64,000 nucleotides of DNA from contig NZ_SMZY01000001.1 in assembly GCF_004358755.1 (NCBI RefSeq), forward strand, positions 620,001 to 684,000, in the 5' to 3' direction. Both the position numbers and the translations under genes were made by a program. This stretch comes from Peribacillus frigoritolerans. Lineage in GTDB: Bacteria; Bacillota; Bacilli; Bacillales; Bacillaceae. How positions within the stretch are numbered: position 1 is the first letter of the stretch; each line of letters opens with the position of its first letter. Under the pieces are notes generated by a model. It saw only the letters and a program-made list of their open reading frames with translations, was not told the DNA's origin and did not search any database. Shown here in pieces: positions 9,302 through 17,698 of this stretch.

Positions 9302-12001
9302 TTAATCTCCATCTGAACTTCCATCACCATCATCATTTCCGCCATTGCCATTTCCGTTCCCATTATTTCCATTCCCGTTGCCAGGTGGATTTGCTGGAGG
9401 GACTGGTACGAGCGGATTGCTTGGTTCTTGAGGGGTTTCACCTTCGCCAGGCTGACCTTCATTGTCACCGCCGTCCGCGTCTCCTTCACCTGGAGTTTCT
9501 TCACCAGGAGGCTGTTCACCTTCACCAGGCAATTCTTCACCAGGAAGCTCCTCGAGAGGAGGCAATTCACCTTCACCAGGCTCTTCACCTGGTTCTTCAG
9601 CAGGCGGTTCTTCTGGTTCAACAGGCTCTTCAATAACTGCTTCTGGAACTTTTAAAACAGCTGCTGCAGAATCACTGCGATTTGAGCCGTCATCGTCACT
9701 TACTGCGGTTACGTAGAATTTATAAGTTGAACCTGCAGCAGCATTTGGAATCACCATGCCGGTATCTTTCGTATTATTGATGACTTGTGCTGGACCATCA
9801 TCGACAGATTGGCTGATCTCAAAGGATACAGCGTCTTTTAAGTCATCTTTATAGTCCCAGCTGAGTGTAATCTGATTGCTTGTTTGATCGTAATCCACTT
9901 TAAAGCCGGATGGCTTCGCAAGTCGTTTATATTGCTCAGAAACTTTTGTAGGCTCCGTTCCTTTCACAAAGTACTCGCTGATTTTTTTGCTGTCAGGAGT
10001 AAATTTGCTTGCAAGCTTCGGAGGATTTGAACCATCTTCAACCGTTATTTTTACAACGGAATCCGGTTTTTTAAAGTCTTTGCCATCACCGCTTGAAACC
10101 TCTGAGATCACTTCTTTAAAGATTTTTTTTGCAAGCTGCTGATCTGTTTTTGTTAAGTGCATTTTTTCATCGTTTTTCATATATCCAGTCCATACAGCTG
10201 CTGAATACTCAGGTGTGTAGCCGACAAACCAGCTGTCTTTTGCACCGCCTGCAGGAACGTTGTATCTTGCTTTGTCCTCTTCAGAGAAGTTCGTTGTTCC
10301 GGTTTTTCCTGCTACTGTCACACCAGGTACCCGGGCAGCTGTACCTGTGCCTTCTTCAACAACAGAGATCATCATATCAGTTGTCATGTAAGCTGTATAA
10401 TCACTCATGGCAGCTTCAGGCTCAGGAGAGAGGTCGATTTCCGTACCATCGCTTAGAACAACTTTCGTTACAGCGTGTGGCTCTGTATAGATCCCGTTAT
10501 TTCCGAATGCAGCAAATGCTCCCGCCATATGAAGAGGGGAGACACCGGTATCAAAACCGCCAATTGAATAGGCTTCCGGTATTTCTTCTTCAAGCGGAAT
10601 ACCAAGACCTGCTGCAAAGTCGCGCGCTTTATCAACACCGACCTCCTGCATAGCTTTTAGTGCAGGAATATTGCGTGATTGTGCGAGCGCATCACGGATA
10701 GACATTTGTCCTTTATATCCTCTGTCAAAATTATTGATTTTGACGCCATTTGAGTAAGTGTAAGGTTCGTCTTTAATTTGTTCGTACGTTGACCATTTTA
10801 GGTATTCGATTGCCGGACCGTAATCAAGAACTGGCTTAATCGTTGAACCAGGCTGTCTTCTTGTATCAATTGCATAGTTGAAGTCACCGACATTTTGATT
10901 GCGGCCTCCGCCAATTGCGCGGATTTCGCCTGTCTCTGTATCGATGAGGGTTACCCCAGCCTGGAAGTTGTCATCAGGATAGCCGATCTCACTTCCATTC
11001 AGCAATTCTTCAACATAATTTTGGGCATCTGTATCAATTGTAGTATAGATTTTTGCACCTGCTGAACTTGCATCAATGTCTGTTTTATCTTTTACTTCTT
11101 CAATGACTTGCTCTACATATGCGCTGTATGGGTTCGATTTTTCTCTCTCGGGAACGACCGTTGACTGTACAGGCACTTTCTTTGCTTCTTCTGCTTCTTG
11201 TTCAGTAATGAAGCCTTGCTTTACCATTAAGTTAAGAACGATATTGCGTCTTTTTTCTGCTGATTCAGGATTTTTTCTCGGATCAAAATTTGTAGGGCTT
11301 TGCGGAATGCCTGCAAGCATTGCTGCTTCATGCAGTTCAAGATCCTTTAACTCTTTGCCGTAAAATCCTTCCGCAGCTTTCCCGACACCATAGTATTGAG
11401 GGTGGTAATAGATTTTGTTTAAGTACATTTCCAGGATTTCATGCTTCGAATATTTCTGCTCCAATTGAAAAGCGAGCCAAAGCTCCTGTATTTTTCTAGT
11501 GATTGTTTTTTCATGTGTGAAAAAGGAATTTTTAATAACCTGCTGTGTGATTGTACTTCCGCCCTGTGAGCCAAAACCCTGTGTGACGTTCGCTACTACA
11601 GCTCCGCCGAGACGGATGACATCTACGCCGCTGTGCTCGTAAAAACGGGCATCCTCAGTTGCTAGGACGGCTTCTTCTAATTTTTTGGGAATATCATTAT
11701 AAGAAATATAGGTTCGTTTTTGGGCTCCTACTTCTGATATCTCATTGCCTTCTTTATCATAGATTGTAGAAGAGTAGGAATCCTTTAATTTTTTCTCATC
11801 AAGCTTCGGGGCACCCGCAGCAATTACTGCGAAAGTAACTCCGCCTGCTATCAGTCCGATCAGACCGATGGAAACCAATATGAACAGGATGCGTTTAAAG
11901 AGAGATCCGCGCTCTGGTTTATTTGGTTTTTTATTCTTGGTTTTACTTGTTTGCGCCAACGCTTTTCTGCGTTCTTCACGGCTTTTATATTGATCTGACA
12001 T
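9302..12001 (-). CDS. ponA: Class A penicillin-binding protein 1 (PBP1)
   Basis: This 899-residue bifunctional peptidoglycan synthase has a cytoplasmic basic N-terminus and one membrane segment at about residues 37-61. A GT51 glycosyltransferase domain follows (ATEDARFYEHSG near residue 114; GSQGGSTITQQ). The transpeptidase domain carries active-site STIK near residue 386, an SRN motif and KTGTT near residue 565. A fibronectin type III-like domain covers about 690-785. The last 110 or so residues are a low-complexity Pro/Glu/Gly then Gly/Asn/Asp tail, probably a wall-spanning linker. It follows recU by 38 bp on the same strand, the conserved recU-ponA operon. Confidence 0.96.
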   Translation of the reverse strand: MSDQYKSREERRKALAQTSKTKNKKPNKPERGSLFKRILFILVSIGLIGLIAGGVTFAVIAAGAPKLDEKKLKDSYSSTIYDKEGNEISEVGAQKRTYISYNDIPKKLEEAVLATEDARFYEHSGVDVIRLGGAVVANVTQGFGSQGGSTITQQVIKNSFFTHEKTITRKIQELWLAFQLEQKYSKHEILEMYLNKIYYHPQYYGVGKAAEGFYGKELKDLELHEAAMLAGIPQSPTNFDPRKNPESAEKRRNIVLNLMVKQGFITEQEAEEAKKVPVQSTVVPEREKSNPYSAYVEQVIEEVKDKTDIDASSAGAKIYTTIDTDAQNYVEELLNGSEIGYPDDNFQAGVTLIDTETGEIRAIGGGRNQNVGDFNYAIDTRRQPGSTIKPVLDYGPAIEYLKWSTYEQIKDEPYTYSNGVKINNFDRGYKGQMSIRDALAQSRNIPALKAMQEVGVDKARDFAAGLGIPLEEEIPEAYSIGGFDTGVSPLHMAGAFAAFGNNGIYTEPHAVTKVVLSDGTEIDLSPEPEAAMSDYTAYMTTDMMISVVEEGTGTAARVPGVTVAGKTGTTNFSEEDKARYNVPAGGAKDSWFVGYTPEYSAAVWTGYMKNDEKMHLTKTDQQLAKKIFKEVISEVSSGDGKDFKKPDSVVKITVEDGSNPPKLASKFTPDSKKISEYFVKGTEPTKVSEQYKRLAKPSGFKVDYDQTSNQITLSWDYKDDLKDAVSFEISQSVDDGPAQVINNTKDTGMVIPNAAAGSTYKFYVTAVSDDDGSNRSDSAAAVLKVPEAVIEEPVEPEEPPAEEPGEEPGEGELPPLEELPGEELPGEGEQPPGEETPGEGDADGGDNEGQPGEGETPQEPSNPLVPVPPANPPGNGNGNNGNGNGNGGNDDGDGSSDGD

Positions 12002-12039
12002 TGCTTTTCCAACCTTTCATTTTACAAAATCCGCTTCAC

Positions 12040-12642
12040 TCAGGATGATAGAAAATACAGTTTTTCCAATACCTTAATATAATCAATTCTGGGCTGATAG
12101 CCAAGCGGAATGGGGTGGGATGTTAATTCAATTTCTTTTTTTGTGATCGACTTTCTGCCGCCGTTTTCTTTCCTCTCCCAAAATTCAAGAAGAATGGCAG
12201 CTTCCATCAGATAAAATGATTGGAAGGCAGAAAGAATGACGAAAGACAGTCCGCCCTGGTCTAGTACCATTTTCATATGCCTGACTTGATGTTCATGGAA
12301 GTTTTGAAGCGGAAAGGATGTGCTGCTTTGCGTTTCTTTTGCTTCAAAGTCAATATACTTTCCTTTATAAACACCGTTATAGTCTGTTGTAGATGACTGT
12401 TTGAAATAAGCTTCTCGGATAACGGCTGCACTCCGTTTAGGGAAATCCACATTTACAATTTGAACAGGGGTAGGTTTTTTATGGATGACAGCGATGCCTC
12501 TGTCTAAATAATATTGATTCGTTTCGTTCAAATCTTCCTCAAGCGTCATCCCTCTGTTGCTGTAGGTTTCTTTCTGCTGGCGCTGTTTAGGCGGAGCAGT
12601 ACTCGGGTTATACGTTTTTCCGTTAGGATAACGAAAAATCAT
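12040..12642 (-). CDS. recU: Holliday junction resolvase RecU
   Basis: This 200-residue protein starts [13 protein letters not shown]. The acidic metal-binding core is visible in [18 protein letters not shown], preceded by the family's [17 protein letters not shown] segment. RecU cleaves and branch-migrates Holliday junctions with RuvAB and RecA. It is co-transcribed with ponA, a Firmicute arrangement linking recombination and cell-wall synthesis. The ribosome site on the minus strand is GAGGAGGG. Confidence 0.95.
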   Translation of the reverse strand: MIFRYPNGKTYNPSTAPPKQRQQKETYSNRGMTLEEDLNETNQYYLDRGIAVIHKKPTPVQIVNVDFPKRSAAVIREAYFKQSSTTDYNGVYKGKYIDFEAKETQSSTSFPLQNFHEHQVRHMKMVLDQGGLSFVILSAFQSFYLMEAAILLEFWERKENGGRKSITKKEIELTSHPIPLGYQPRIDYIKVLEKLYFLSS

Positions 12643-12784
12643 TTCTTCCCTCCTCAGGTAAAACTACTACTTATCATATCAAAAAAAATGAAAAAGACAT
12701 GGTGAAAAAGTTTCGATTTTGTTAACGCTGCTTATGTGTACTTCAGCTTCAATCAGGAGAGTCTATAAGAAGTGAGGTGAACGT

Positions 12785-13792
12785 ATGCACATCAATCAAG
12801 ATTTCCCGCCGAATCATAGAACAATGGAAGAAAATAATATTATAGCACTTATAAAGAATACGACATTAAAAAAAAATTACGACAACATATCGAGAACAGA
12901 AAGCTATAATCAATATTTTAAAAGAAATCCCGAAATAAGATGGGCATTTCTTGCAGGCATGGTATCACGGAATGCCGGCTACTGTATGACGGATTTAAAG
13001 GGCCTTTGGTTTCAAAAAATGATAAATAAAAAAATGATAAAGGCATTGTTTTTGACTTATGAAGATGCAAACTGGCTCATTTTCTCCGATGCTTATCCCC
13101 AGCTCTTGCTGTATGAAATTTCAAAACAAACAGGCCGGCCTCTTTTTCATTTGCTGGATGAATTCCATGTTTCGCCGTTTATGAAAAAAGTATGGCAGGG
13201 TTTTTGGGAAGAAAAAAACATTGAATATTTAATGACATCGCTGATTATTAATGAACAGCATTTAATTCAGAAGCCAATTATTGAAAAGGCTGTTTTTAAG
13301 AGAAAGGTTTTTCATACACCGCTGTTTTTCTTTCAGGACCTCTTTCATTTTAGCACAGTCGTTTTCCCTACTATAGAAGGCAGATTATTCGGTTTTTCCG
13401 TTCACGATTTTAAAAAGCTGAAAAGCCGCATCAAGCTTGGAAGATCTTTAGCATGGCTGCTTTTTCACCCGGATTATCTTCCTGATTTTATGGACTTTTC
13501 AGAACGGACACCCCATACAGGGTCAAGATTTGATTATGAAAAGTACTTGGGTGACGGAAGAAAAAGAGATACACCTTATTTAAGAACATCCTATCCGATG
13601 ATCTCCCACCAATTAGACGTAAAAGAAAGAAAATGGTTTCATGGCCAGCCGATGGAAAAATGGTACAGCCCGCTGCCAACTCCAAACGAAGTCGAAATGA
13701 CAGAGTGGCTTATAAAAAAACAAAATCAGATGCATGCATTTTCTTTGCTGAATGAGTACGTAATTAATAAAGGGAAAAGAAGCAAGGATTAA
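12785..13792 (+). CDS. yppC: DUF2515 protein YppC
   Basis: This 335-residue protein diverges from recU. Motifs include RWAFLAGMVSRNAGYCMTDLKG and HTGSRFDYEKYLG, matching the DUF2515 (YppC) family conserved next to recU in Bacillaceae. No catalytic motif, signal peptide or clear membrane segment is seen, and the function is unknown. GAGGTG precedes the ATG. The terminator hairpin begins within the last codons. Confidence 0.85.
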   Translation: MHINQDFPPNHRTMEENNIIALIKNTTLKKNYDNISRTESYNQYFKRNPEIRWAFLAGMVSRNAGYCMTDLKGLWFQKMINKKMIKALFLTYEDANWLIFSDAYPQLLLYEISKQTGRPLFHLLDEFHVSPFMKKVWQGFWEEKNIEYLMTSLIINEQHLIQKPIIEKAVFKRKVFHTPLFFFQDLFHFSTVVFPTIEGRLFGFSVHDFKKLKSRIKLGRSLAWLLFHPDYLPDFMDFSERTPHTGSRFDYEKYLGDGRKRDTPYLRTSYPMISHQLDVKERKWFHGQPMEKWYSPLPTPNEVEMTEWLIKKQNQMHAFSLLNEYVINKGKRSKD

Positions 13793-13816
13793 TTGATCCT
13801 TGCTTTCTTTTTTTTA
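13781..13816 (+). terminator. Terminator of yppC
   Basis: AGCAAGGATT pairs with GATCCTTGCT, followed by TTCTTTTTTTT. The yppC stop codon lies in the hairpin. Confidence 0.85.
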
Positions 13817-13829
13817 CCAAGTCGGTTTC

Positions 13830-13972
13830 ATCGCCACCCAGCAAGCATTGGCAAAAAGCGCCTTCACTGGCTGATCCTTATCTGTCATGCCTGAGCTAAA
13901 CGGAAATTTCGTAATACACAGTGTCTAGCTCCGCCTCCTAGTCCCTCGGCCAGAACAGTGGCTCCGCTTTTC
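13830..13972 (+). repeat. Dispersed ~120-bp repeat, permuted composite copy
   Basis: The segment has the right half of a unit first (GGCAAAAAGCGCCTTCACTG, then CTTATCTGTCATGCCTGAGC at 13850-13900). The left half of another unit follows (GTGTCTAGCTCC, CTCGGCCAGAAC, CTCCGCTTTTCT at 13920-13972). This right-then-left order is what remains if the middle of a tandem pair like 36718-36961 survives. Its right edge meets the sspM stop codon. Confidence 0.7.
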
Positions 13973-14076
13973 TATGTCGATGGGCGGTTCGGCCCGCCGA
14001 GCTTTTTATCCAGGTCGTTTTTTGATGGTGCCTGGGATTGTTGTTTTTGCTGTTTCTTTTTCGTTTCTTTTGCCAT
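13972..14076 (-). CDS. sspM: Small acid-soluble spore protein M
   Basis: This 34-residue lysine/glutamine-rich protein has the C-terminus LDKKLGGPNRPST, the SspM signature. It begins MAKETKKKQQKQQ. In B. subtilis, sspM is a minor SASP gene expressed in the forespore. A strong ribosome site, TAGGAGGTGG on the minus strand, lies just upstream. Its location between yppC and the yppD position equals that in B. subtilis. The stop codon coincides with the edge of a dispersed repeat. Confidence 0.85.
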   Translation of the reverse strand: MAKETKKKQQKQQSQAPSKNDLDKKLGGPNRPST

Positions 14077-14270
14077 GTTGCCACCTCCTATGAGTATTGT
14101 TTGCACGCAGATTGATTTCATGCAGAATGTCGCAGAAGGGAATGTCGAAAATTAAGCTTTATCCAATATTTTCTTCTTTCTTTGACGAATGGAAACTAGT
14201 TTTGTCACCCTTGAAGGGAGGAGGGAAAAGCTTCTCGAATAGTACCTGTAGATTGAAAGGAGGAGTCAGC

Positions 14271-14519
14271 GTGGAGCACCTCATACCTAAGATGGTAGTA
14301 GAAAAATTATTGATGGAATTAGATGAAGAGATGACGAAATTAGAACTTGCCATACAAAAAAGAGTAACGGAAACAATCTGCCAAAGTGAAGAAGAACTGT
14401 ATAAGAACATGGAAGGCGCTGCTCAGCATGTAATGGAAGCTAGCAGGTTTTTGAACGAGGAAGGGATAAGGGAGGACACGAACTCCAGAGTTCAGCCGAG
14501 ATACCGATTAAGTTACTAG
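14271..14519 (+). CDS. yppD: Small conserved protein, probable YppD
   Basis: This 82-residue protein has a GTG start at 14271 supported by AAAGGAGGA at 14255-14263. It is mostly amphipathic helix, rich in Glu, Lys, Met and Leu (MVVEKLLMELDEEMTKLEL). The frame is open further upstream without a better start. The identification rests mainly on position, between sspM and yppE, where B. subtilis has yppD of similar size. The function is unknown. Confidence 0.55.
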   Translation: MEHLIPKMVVEKLLMELDEEMTKLELAIQKRVTETICQSEEELYKNMEGAAQHVMEASRFLNEEGIREDTNSRVQPRYRLSY

Positions 14520-14594
14520 AGATCAGATGATGAAGATGATGTTGGAATTTTGGGTTCATGTTTGGTAAGATACCCCAGAGAGGTGATGCGGAAC

Positions 14595-14963
14595 ATGAAT
14601 ATAAAAATTCTGAATAACTCAAATAAGCTCCTTCATATAACAGGCGAATGTGTCAGCCGTTTTGAAAATGATGCAAAAAAAAAGGATGAAGTAGATTTTT
14701 TTAATGAAGTAAAGCCTGCATTTGAAGAGGCGATGGCGATCATGAATGAGTGGAAAGAAGATGTCTTGACATGGAGAATCACGGCGAGACCAAAATATTT
14801 ATTTCCTGCTCAAATCGACTCTACAGTAGAAAATTTCGAACAGCTTGTGCTGCAGTCTTTTTATAAGGAGTCAAAACCAATACGATTTAAAAACATGAAA
14901 CAGTCCATTGACTATGTGATCGAACAAGTCATTGCACATATTCAGACCGAAAGCTCCTTATAG
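14595..14963 (+). CDS. yppE: DUF1798 protein YppE
   Basis: This 122-residue all-helical protein contains EWKEDVLTWRITARPKYLFP and the end VIEQVIAHIQTESS, typical of YppE (DUF1798). The B. subtilis protein is about the same length. ATG 14595 is chosen over ATG 14586 because AGAGGTG at 14579-14585 leaves proper spacing only for the former. The function is unknown. Confidence 0.85.
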   Translation: MNIKILNNSNKLLHITGECVSRFENDAKKKDEVDFFNEVKPAFEEAMAIMNEWKEDVLTWRITARPKYLFPAQIDSTVENFEQLVLQSFYKESKPIRFKNMKQSIDYVIEQVIAHIQTESSL

Positions 14964-14980
14964 AAGAGGGGGCTTTTTTT
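14949..14980 (+). terminator. Terminator of yppE
   Basis: AAGCTCC pairs with GGGGCTT across an A-rich loop, followed by TTTTT. The stem begins inside the last codons. Confidence 0.65.
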
Positions 14981-15105
14981 CATTTTTGAAGAAGACTCTT
15001 TTCAGCTTTATTTTTGTTCATGATTATACATTCATACGGAGATCTCCGATGCAGTCTATCCAATGCTTAAACATTCTCTATAAAAGAAACTTACAAAAAG
15101 AGCGT

Positions 15106-15141
15106 AAAAAAAGAAACCGGCAAAATAGAGCCGGTTTCCCT
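15106..15141 (-). terminator. Terminator of the 15145-15321 gene
   Basis: On the minus strand, GAAACCGGC and GCCGGTTTC form a stem followed by TTTTTTT. Confidence 0.8.
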
Positions 15142-15144
15142 TAT

Positions 15145-15321
15145 TTATTCATCAATCTCGCGTGCTTCCTGAAGGGTAACAGCACGGTCTCCCTCACTTG
15201 CCACAGGCTCAATTGCATATTCGACATCTTTAGAATGTTTCGCAGCGACAGGCTGTCCTTTTTTTGAAATCGTTAAATCCTGTCCTTTTTTCTGGTGATT
15301 GAAATCTTTGCCTCTTCCCAT
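15145..15321 (-). CDS. Small hydrophilic protein, unknown (YfhD-like?)
   Basis: This 58-residue, highly charged protein begins MGRGKDFNHQKKGQDL and ends EAREIDE. GGAGG lies about 8 nt upstream on the minus strand, and a strong terminator follows. The MGRG start, a basic first half and an acidic DVEYAIE...EARE second half recall the YfhD family of small Bacillus proteins. The similarity is weak and the assignment is a guess. Such small charged proteins are common among forespore products. Confidence 0.6.
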   Translation of the reverse strand: MGRGKDFNHQKKGQDLTISKKGQPVAAKHSKDVEYAIEPVASEGDRAVTLQEAREIDE

Positions 15322-15396
15322 ATAGAAAACCTCCATGTTTTTGATATAAGAGTCCTTCATAATATGGTTTCATTCAGCAGGATTATGTATTTTAAA

Positions 15397-15430
15397 AGAA
15401 AAAACAGAGAAGGGATTCCTTCTCTGTTTA
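15397..15430 (-). terminator. Terminator of yppF
   Basis: AACAGAGAAGG and CCTTCTCTGTT form an 11-bp stem with A/T flanks on both sides, so it can act in both directions. The nearest upstream gene is yppF on the minus strand. Confidence 0.7.
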
Positions 15431-15442
15431 AGAAAATATTGG

Positions 15443-15637
15443 CTATGCGTTTACTTCTTGTCCGGGATTAGATGTGTCAGACGTTTCAAGCAGCATGACA
15501 GCAGTTCTGTATTCGCTGATGGATAATTCACCTTTGATGTACATGGTTTTAATAAAATTCAGGAGCTCGCCCATGCTGTTCGGTTCATATTGCTTCGCTT
15601 CAAAAAATGCAGTTTTTATGCTTTGCAAATTCATCAT
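15443..15637 (-). CDS. yppF: YppF family protein
   Basis: This 64-residue protein contains LLNFIKTMYIKGELSISEYR, diagnostic of the YppF family (about 62 residues in B. subtilis). The function is unknown. Two consecutive ATGs are possible starts behind GGGAGGAG; the first is given. It is a single-gene unit with its own terminator, divergent from yppG. Confidence 0.85.
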   Translation of the reverse strand: MMNLQSIKTAFFEAKQYEPNSMGELLNFIKTMYIKGELSISEYRTAVMLLETSDTSNPGQEVNA

Positions 15638-15817
15638 GTATCTCCTCCCATTCCCCTTGCTTTTATCGTATCATGTCATTTTTTTATCTTAATTTTTTGT
15701 AAAATTTAAACTTCCGACAAGAGTTGACATATTTTTTCACTTTGGAGGATAAGCACGGGAGCGCTTTTTTCAGCATACCTATGAAATAGCCTAATGTATG
15801 GGAAAGGGGAATGAATC

Positions 15818-16270
15818 ATGTATTCAGCCGGAGGAAATTCATTTAAAAACCGCAGAAGAAAAAAAGAAGAAAGAATCAGTTATTACTATCCATATGAAGG
15901 GTATCCTCCATATGAAAACCCGACATATTTACCTCAGGTTCAACATAATTATCAACAAATGCAGCAAAATCCAGCTTACTATCAGCAGGGACAAATACCG
16001 CCTTATATGAATGGCTATCAGGCTCAAGGGTTTCCGGTGCAGCAGCCGCAGACTATGATACAGCAGGCCATGTATGCTAATCCTTATCCAAAGCCTGTGC
16101 CAAATGCTAAACATCAGGCTGGAGGAATCTCAACTGTCATGTCTCAATTTAAAAAACCGGACGGACAAATGGATTTTAATAAAGTGATGGATACGGCAGG
16201 GCAGATGATGGGTGCAGTCAACCAGATGAGTTCGCTTGTAAAAGGTGTTACCTCCATGTTTAAAGTGTAA
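15818..16270 (+). CDS. yppG: YppG family protein (Tyr/Pro/Gln-rich)
   Basis: This 150-residue protein has a low-complexity N-terminal two thirds rich in Tyr, Pro and Gln (YYPYEGYPPYENP, MQQNPAYYQQG). A conserved C-terminal YppG-like segment follows (ISTVMSQFKKPDGQMDFNKV...MSSLVKGVTSMFK). The same C-terminal motif occurs in several Bacillus spore-associated proteins, so a role in the spore coat or crust is plausible but not shown. Confidence 0.85.
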   Translation: MYSAGGNSFKNRRRKKEERISYYYPYEGYPPYENPTYLPQVQHNYQQMQQNPAYYQQGQIPPYMNGYQAQGFPVQQPQTMIQQAMYANPYPKPVPNAKHQAGGISTVMSQFKKPDGQMDFNKVMDTAGQMMGAVNQMSSLVKGVTSMFKV

Positions 16271-16315
16271 ATTGGGCTTCCTGCATGAACTATAATGGAA
16301 AAAGAGGTGTTCTAG

Positions 16316-16618
16316 GTGGTGACAGGCGCACTTTCGAGCGTGTTTGATCAAATCAGTGTTCATCCTCAGCTGGTTATAGTTGTACCAGCCTTGATGATCT
16401 TGGGATATGCCTTAAAAAGGACCCCAAAAGTTCAGGATTGGATGATTGTCTGGATTCTGCTTGGTGCTGGCATAATGGCAAGTATTTTCACATTAGGCTT
16501 TTCAGTAAGCAGTATTGCAAATGGTTTTATTGCTGCAGGTGCTGCGATTACAACTCATCAGGCATATAAACAGTCAGTAGTCGAAAGGGATAATGATGAT
16601 AAAAACAAAAACGCGTGA
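16316..16618 (+). CDS. Phage-holin-like small membrane protein
   Basis: This 100-residue protein starts GTG with AGAGGTG upstream. It has about three hydrophobic segments (residues 18-32, 42-62 and 66-84), the motif ALKRTPKVQDWMIVWILLGAG and a charged C-terminal tail (ERDNDDKNKN). This fits the Hol44-type holins of superfamily V. No endolysin, portal or other phage gene is near, so it is a lone chromosomal holin-like gene among ypp and sporulation genes. It may be domesticated. Its final codons form the 5' arm of its terminator. Confidence 0.75.
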   Translation: MVTGALSSVFDQISVHPQLVIVVPALMILGYALKRTPKVQDWMIVWILLGAGIMASIFTLGFSVSSIANGFIAAGAAITTHQAYKQSVVERDNDDKNKNA

Positions 16619-16638
16619 AAGGCAGCACGCGTTTTTGT
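16607..16638 (+). terminator. Terminator between the holin-like gene and the 16642 gene
   Basis: AAACGCGTG pairs with CACGCGTTT, followed by TTG and flanked by A-rich sequence. It can serve both convergent genes. Confidence 0.75.
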
Positions 16639-16641
16639 TTG

Positions 16642-16791
16642 TTATGATTCTTTGTTTTTGGATGCAAATTGGCGGGCCAGAGCCTGCTTAACTTCCTGAT
16701 AAGACATGCCTGACTGAGCATTCAGCTGTATTACTTTGTCTATATCAGTATCACTGTATTTTCTTGAATTTAAAAATCCATTCTCTTTCAT
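16642..16791 (-). CDS. Small protein of unknown function (49 aa)
   Basis: This ORF encodes 49 residues, MKENGFLNSRKYSDTD to FASKNKES. AGAGGTG lies 6-8 nt upstream on the minus strand. The second half (MSYQEVKQALARQFA) is a likely amphipathic helix. It lies 11 bp after the csgA stop on the same strand, so it is probably the last gene of the forespore-type cluster 17698-16642. No family is recognised. Confidence 0.6.
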   Translation of the reverse strand: MKENGFLNSRKYSDTDIDKVIQLNAQSGMSYQEVKQALARQFASKNKES

Positions 16792-16802
16792 TCCAAACAC
16801 CT

Positions 16803-17054
16803 CTACAGCAGTTCCTCATAAACTTCATTTAACTGATCGACACGGACATAATCCTGTTCACCCATGGCGTGCTTGATTTCATGAGGCAGCATTTTATTTA
16901 GAAATGACAGTTCTTTCTCAGATAAATCTCTCACAAAATGTTTTTCGTCATCAAAAGCTTGCTGAGACAGCTTTTGATATAAATGCCTGCTGACTTCATG
17001 ATGCTCCAGATAATTGGACAGAACTTCGCGCAAATAGCTCAGTGATTTATCCAT
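16803..17054 (-). CDS. csgA: Sigma-G-dependent sporulation protein CsgA
   Basis: This 83-residue protein begins MDKSLSYLREVLSNYLEHHE and ends QLNEVYEELL. It matches B. subtilis CsgA (about 82 residues), including the KXFVRDLSEKELSFLN and EIKHAMGEQD segments. CsgA is a sigma-G-dependent protein of unknown activity made in the developing spore. It starts 2 bp after the stop of the preceding 52-residue gene, which suggests an operon. Confidence 0.75.
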   Translation of the reverse strand: MDKSLSYLREVLSNYLEHHEVSRHLYQKLSQQAFDDEKHFVRDLSEKELSFLNKMLPHEIKHAMGEQDYVRVDQLNEVYEELL

Positions 17055-17056
17055 GT

Positions 17057-17215
17057 TCAGCGGTCCTCAAAATATTTTTTTGTTTTTTCCTTATCGCTGC
17101 CGGAGAAATAGGGATTCTCTTCAGCAGGAGTGGAAGAATCCAGATTTGTCTTAATCACAAGCCTTGGGGAATCTGAAGGTTCTGCGCTAATCCGTTTAGT
17201 ATGTTCATTCTGCAT
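17057..17215 (-). CDS. Small hydrophilic protein (52 aa), unknown
   Basis: This 52-residue protein runs MQNEHTKRISAEPSDSP to KKYFEDR. AGGAGGTG lies 8 nt upstream on the minus strand. It lies between the small heat-shock-like gene (51-bp gap) and csgA (2-bp gap), so it is probably co-transcribed with csgA. It is charged and apparently disordered. No family is recognised. Confidence 0.6.
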   Translation of the reverse strand: MQNEHTKRISAEPSDSPRLVIKTNLDSSTPAEENPYFSGSDKEKTKKYFEDR

Positions 17216-17266
17216 GTCATGCACCTCCTGCCTTTAGTTTCTTTTAGGAGGGGCTATATTATGGTG

Positions 17267-17698
17267 TTAATTTTTGGGCGGCGGCAAAAAAGACTCCTCA
17301 AAAGGAAATGAAATCATCATACAGCTGTTTTTAAAGGTGGTTTTTACTTGATTTTTATCGGGAGCAAAAGGCAATAATACTGTTTTAGAGATATGCTCGC
17401 ATGTTTGGGAAACGCTGGAGCCACGAGTATGCTGGATGTTGATTTCTTCCTGATGGGTAATAGTAATGGTTAAATAACATTCATGCAGATCAATGCCGGC
17501 TTTTTCCTTTTTAATTCCGGGAAGCTCTGCTTTAACAAAATAATAGCCATTTTCTTCGAACTGAGAAATTTTAAGATAAGATGCGCTGCTTTTTAGCCGA
17601 AACATCTTTTCGAATTCATTTAAATCCTGTTTAAATGAGCTTTCGCCAAAAAATTGTTCAGCGAGCTCATATAGAGGATTTTGTTTTTTTTCACTCAT
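17267..17698 (-). CDS. Hsp20/alpha-crystallin-like protein
   Basis: This 143-residue protein has an alpha-crystallin domain at about residues 40-135. YYFVKAELPGIKKEKAGIDLHECYLTIT is the typical beta2-beta3 region. The usual C-terminal I-x-I motif is not obvious, and the end is SFLPPPKN. The family includes chaperones and Bacillus spore-coat members such as CotM and CotP. Being next to csgA, a spore-associated role is likely. GAGGAGAG lies upstream. Confidence 0.75.
   Translation of the reverse strand: MSEKKQNPLYELAEQFFGESSFKQDLNEFEKMFRLKSSASYLKISQFEENGYYFVKAELPGIKKEKAGIDLHECYLTITITHQEEINIQHTRGSSVSQTCEHISKTVLLPFAPDKNQVKTTFKNSCMMISFPFEESFLPPPKN

Noticed and set aside
9280-9716. Several overlapping open frames on both strands in the ponA tail
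   Set aside because: They arise from low-complexity Pro/Glu/Gly coding sequence. The ponA frame is continuous and explains the region.
13958-14155. Plus-strand open frame of 65 codons opposite sspM
   Set aside because: It is the complement of sspM, which has a clear family signature and ribosome site.
16316-16618. Prophage remnant
   Set aside because: Only one holin-like gene is seen, with no integrase, lysin, structural gene or attachment site nearby.
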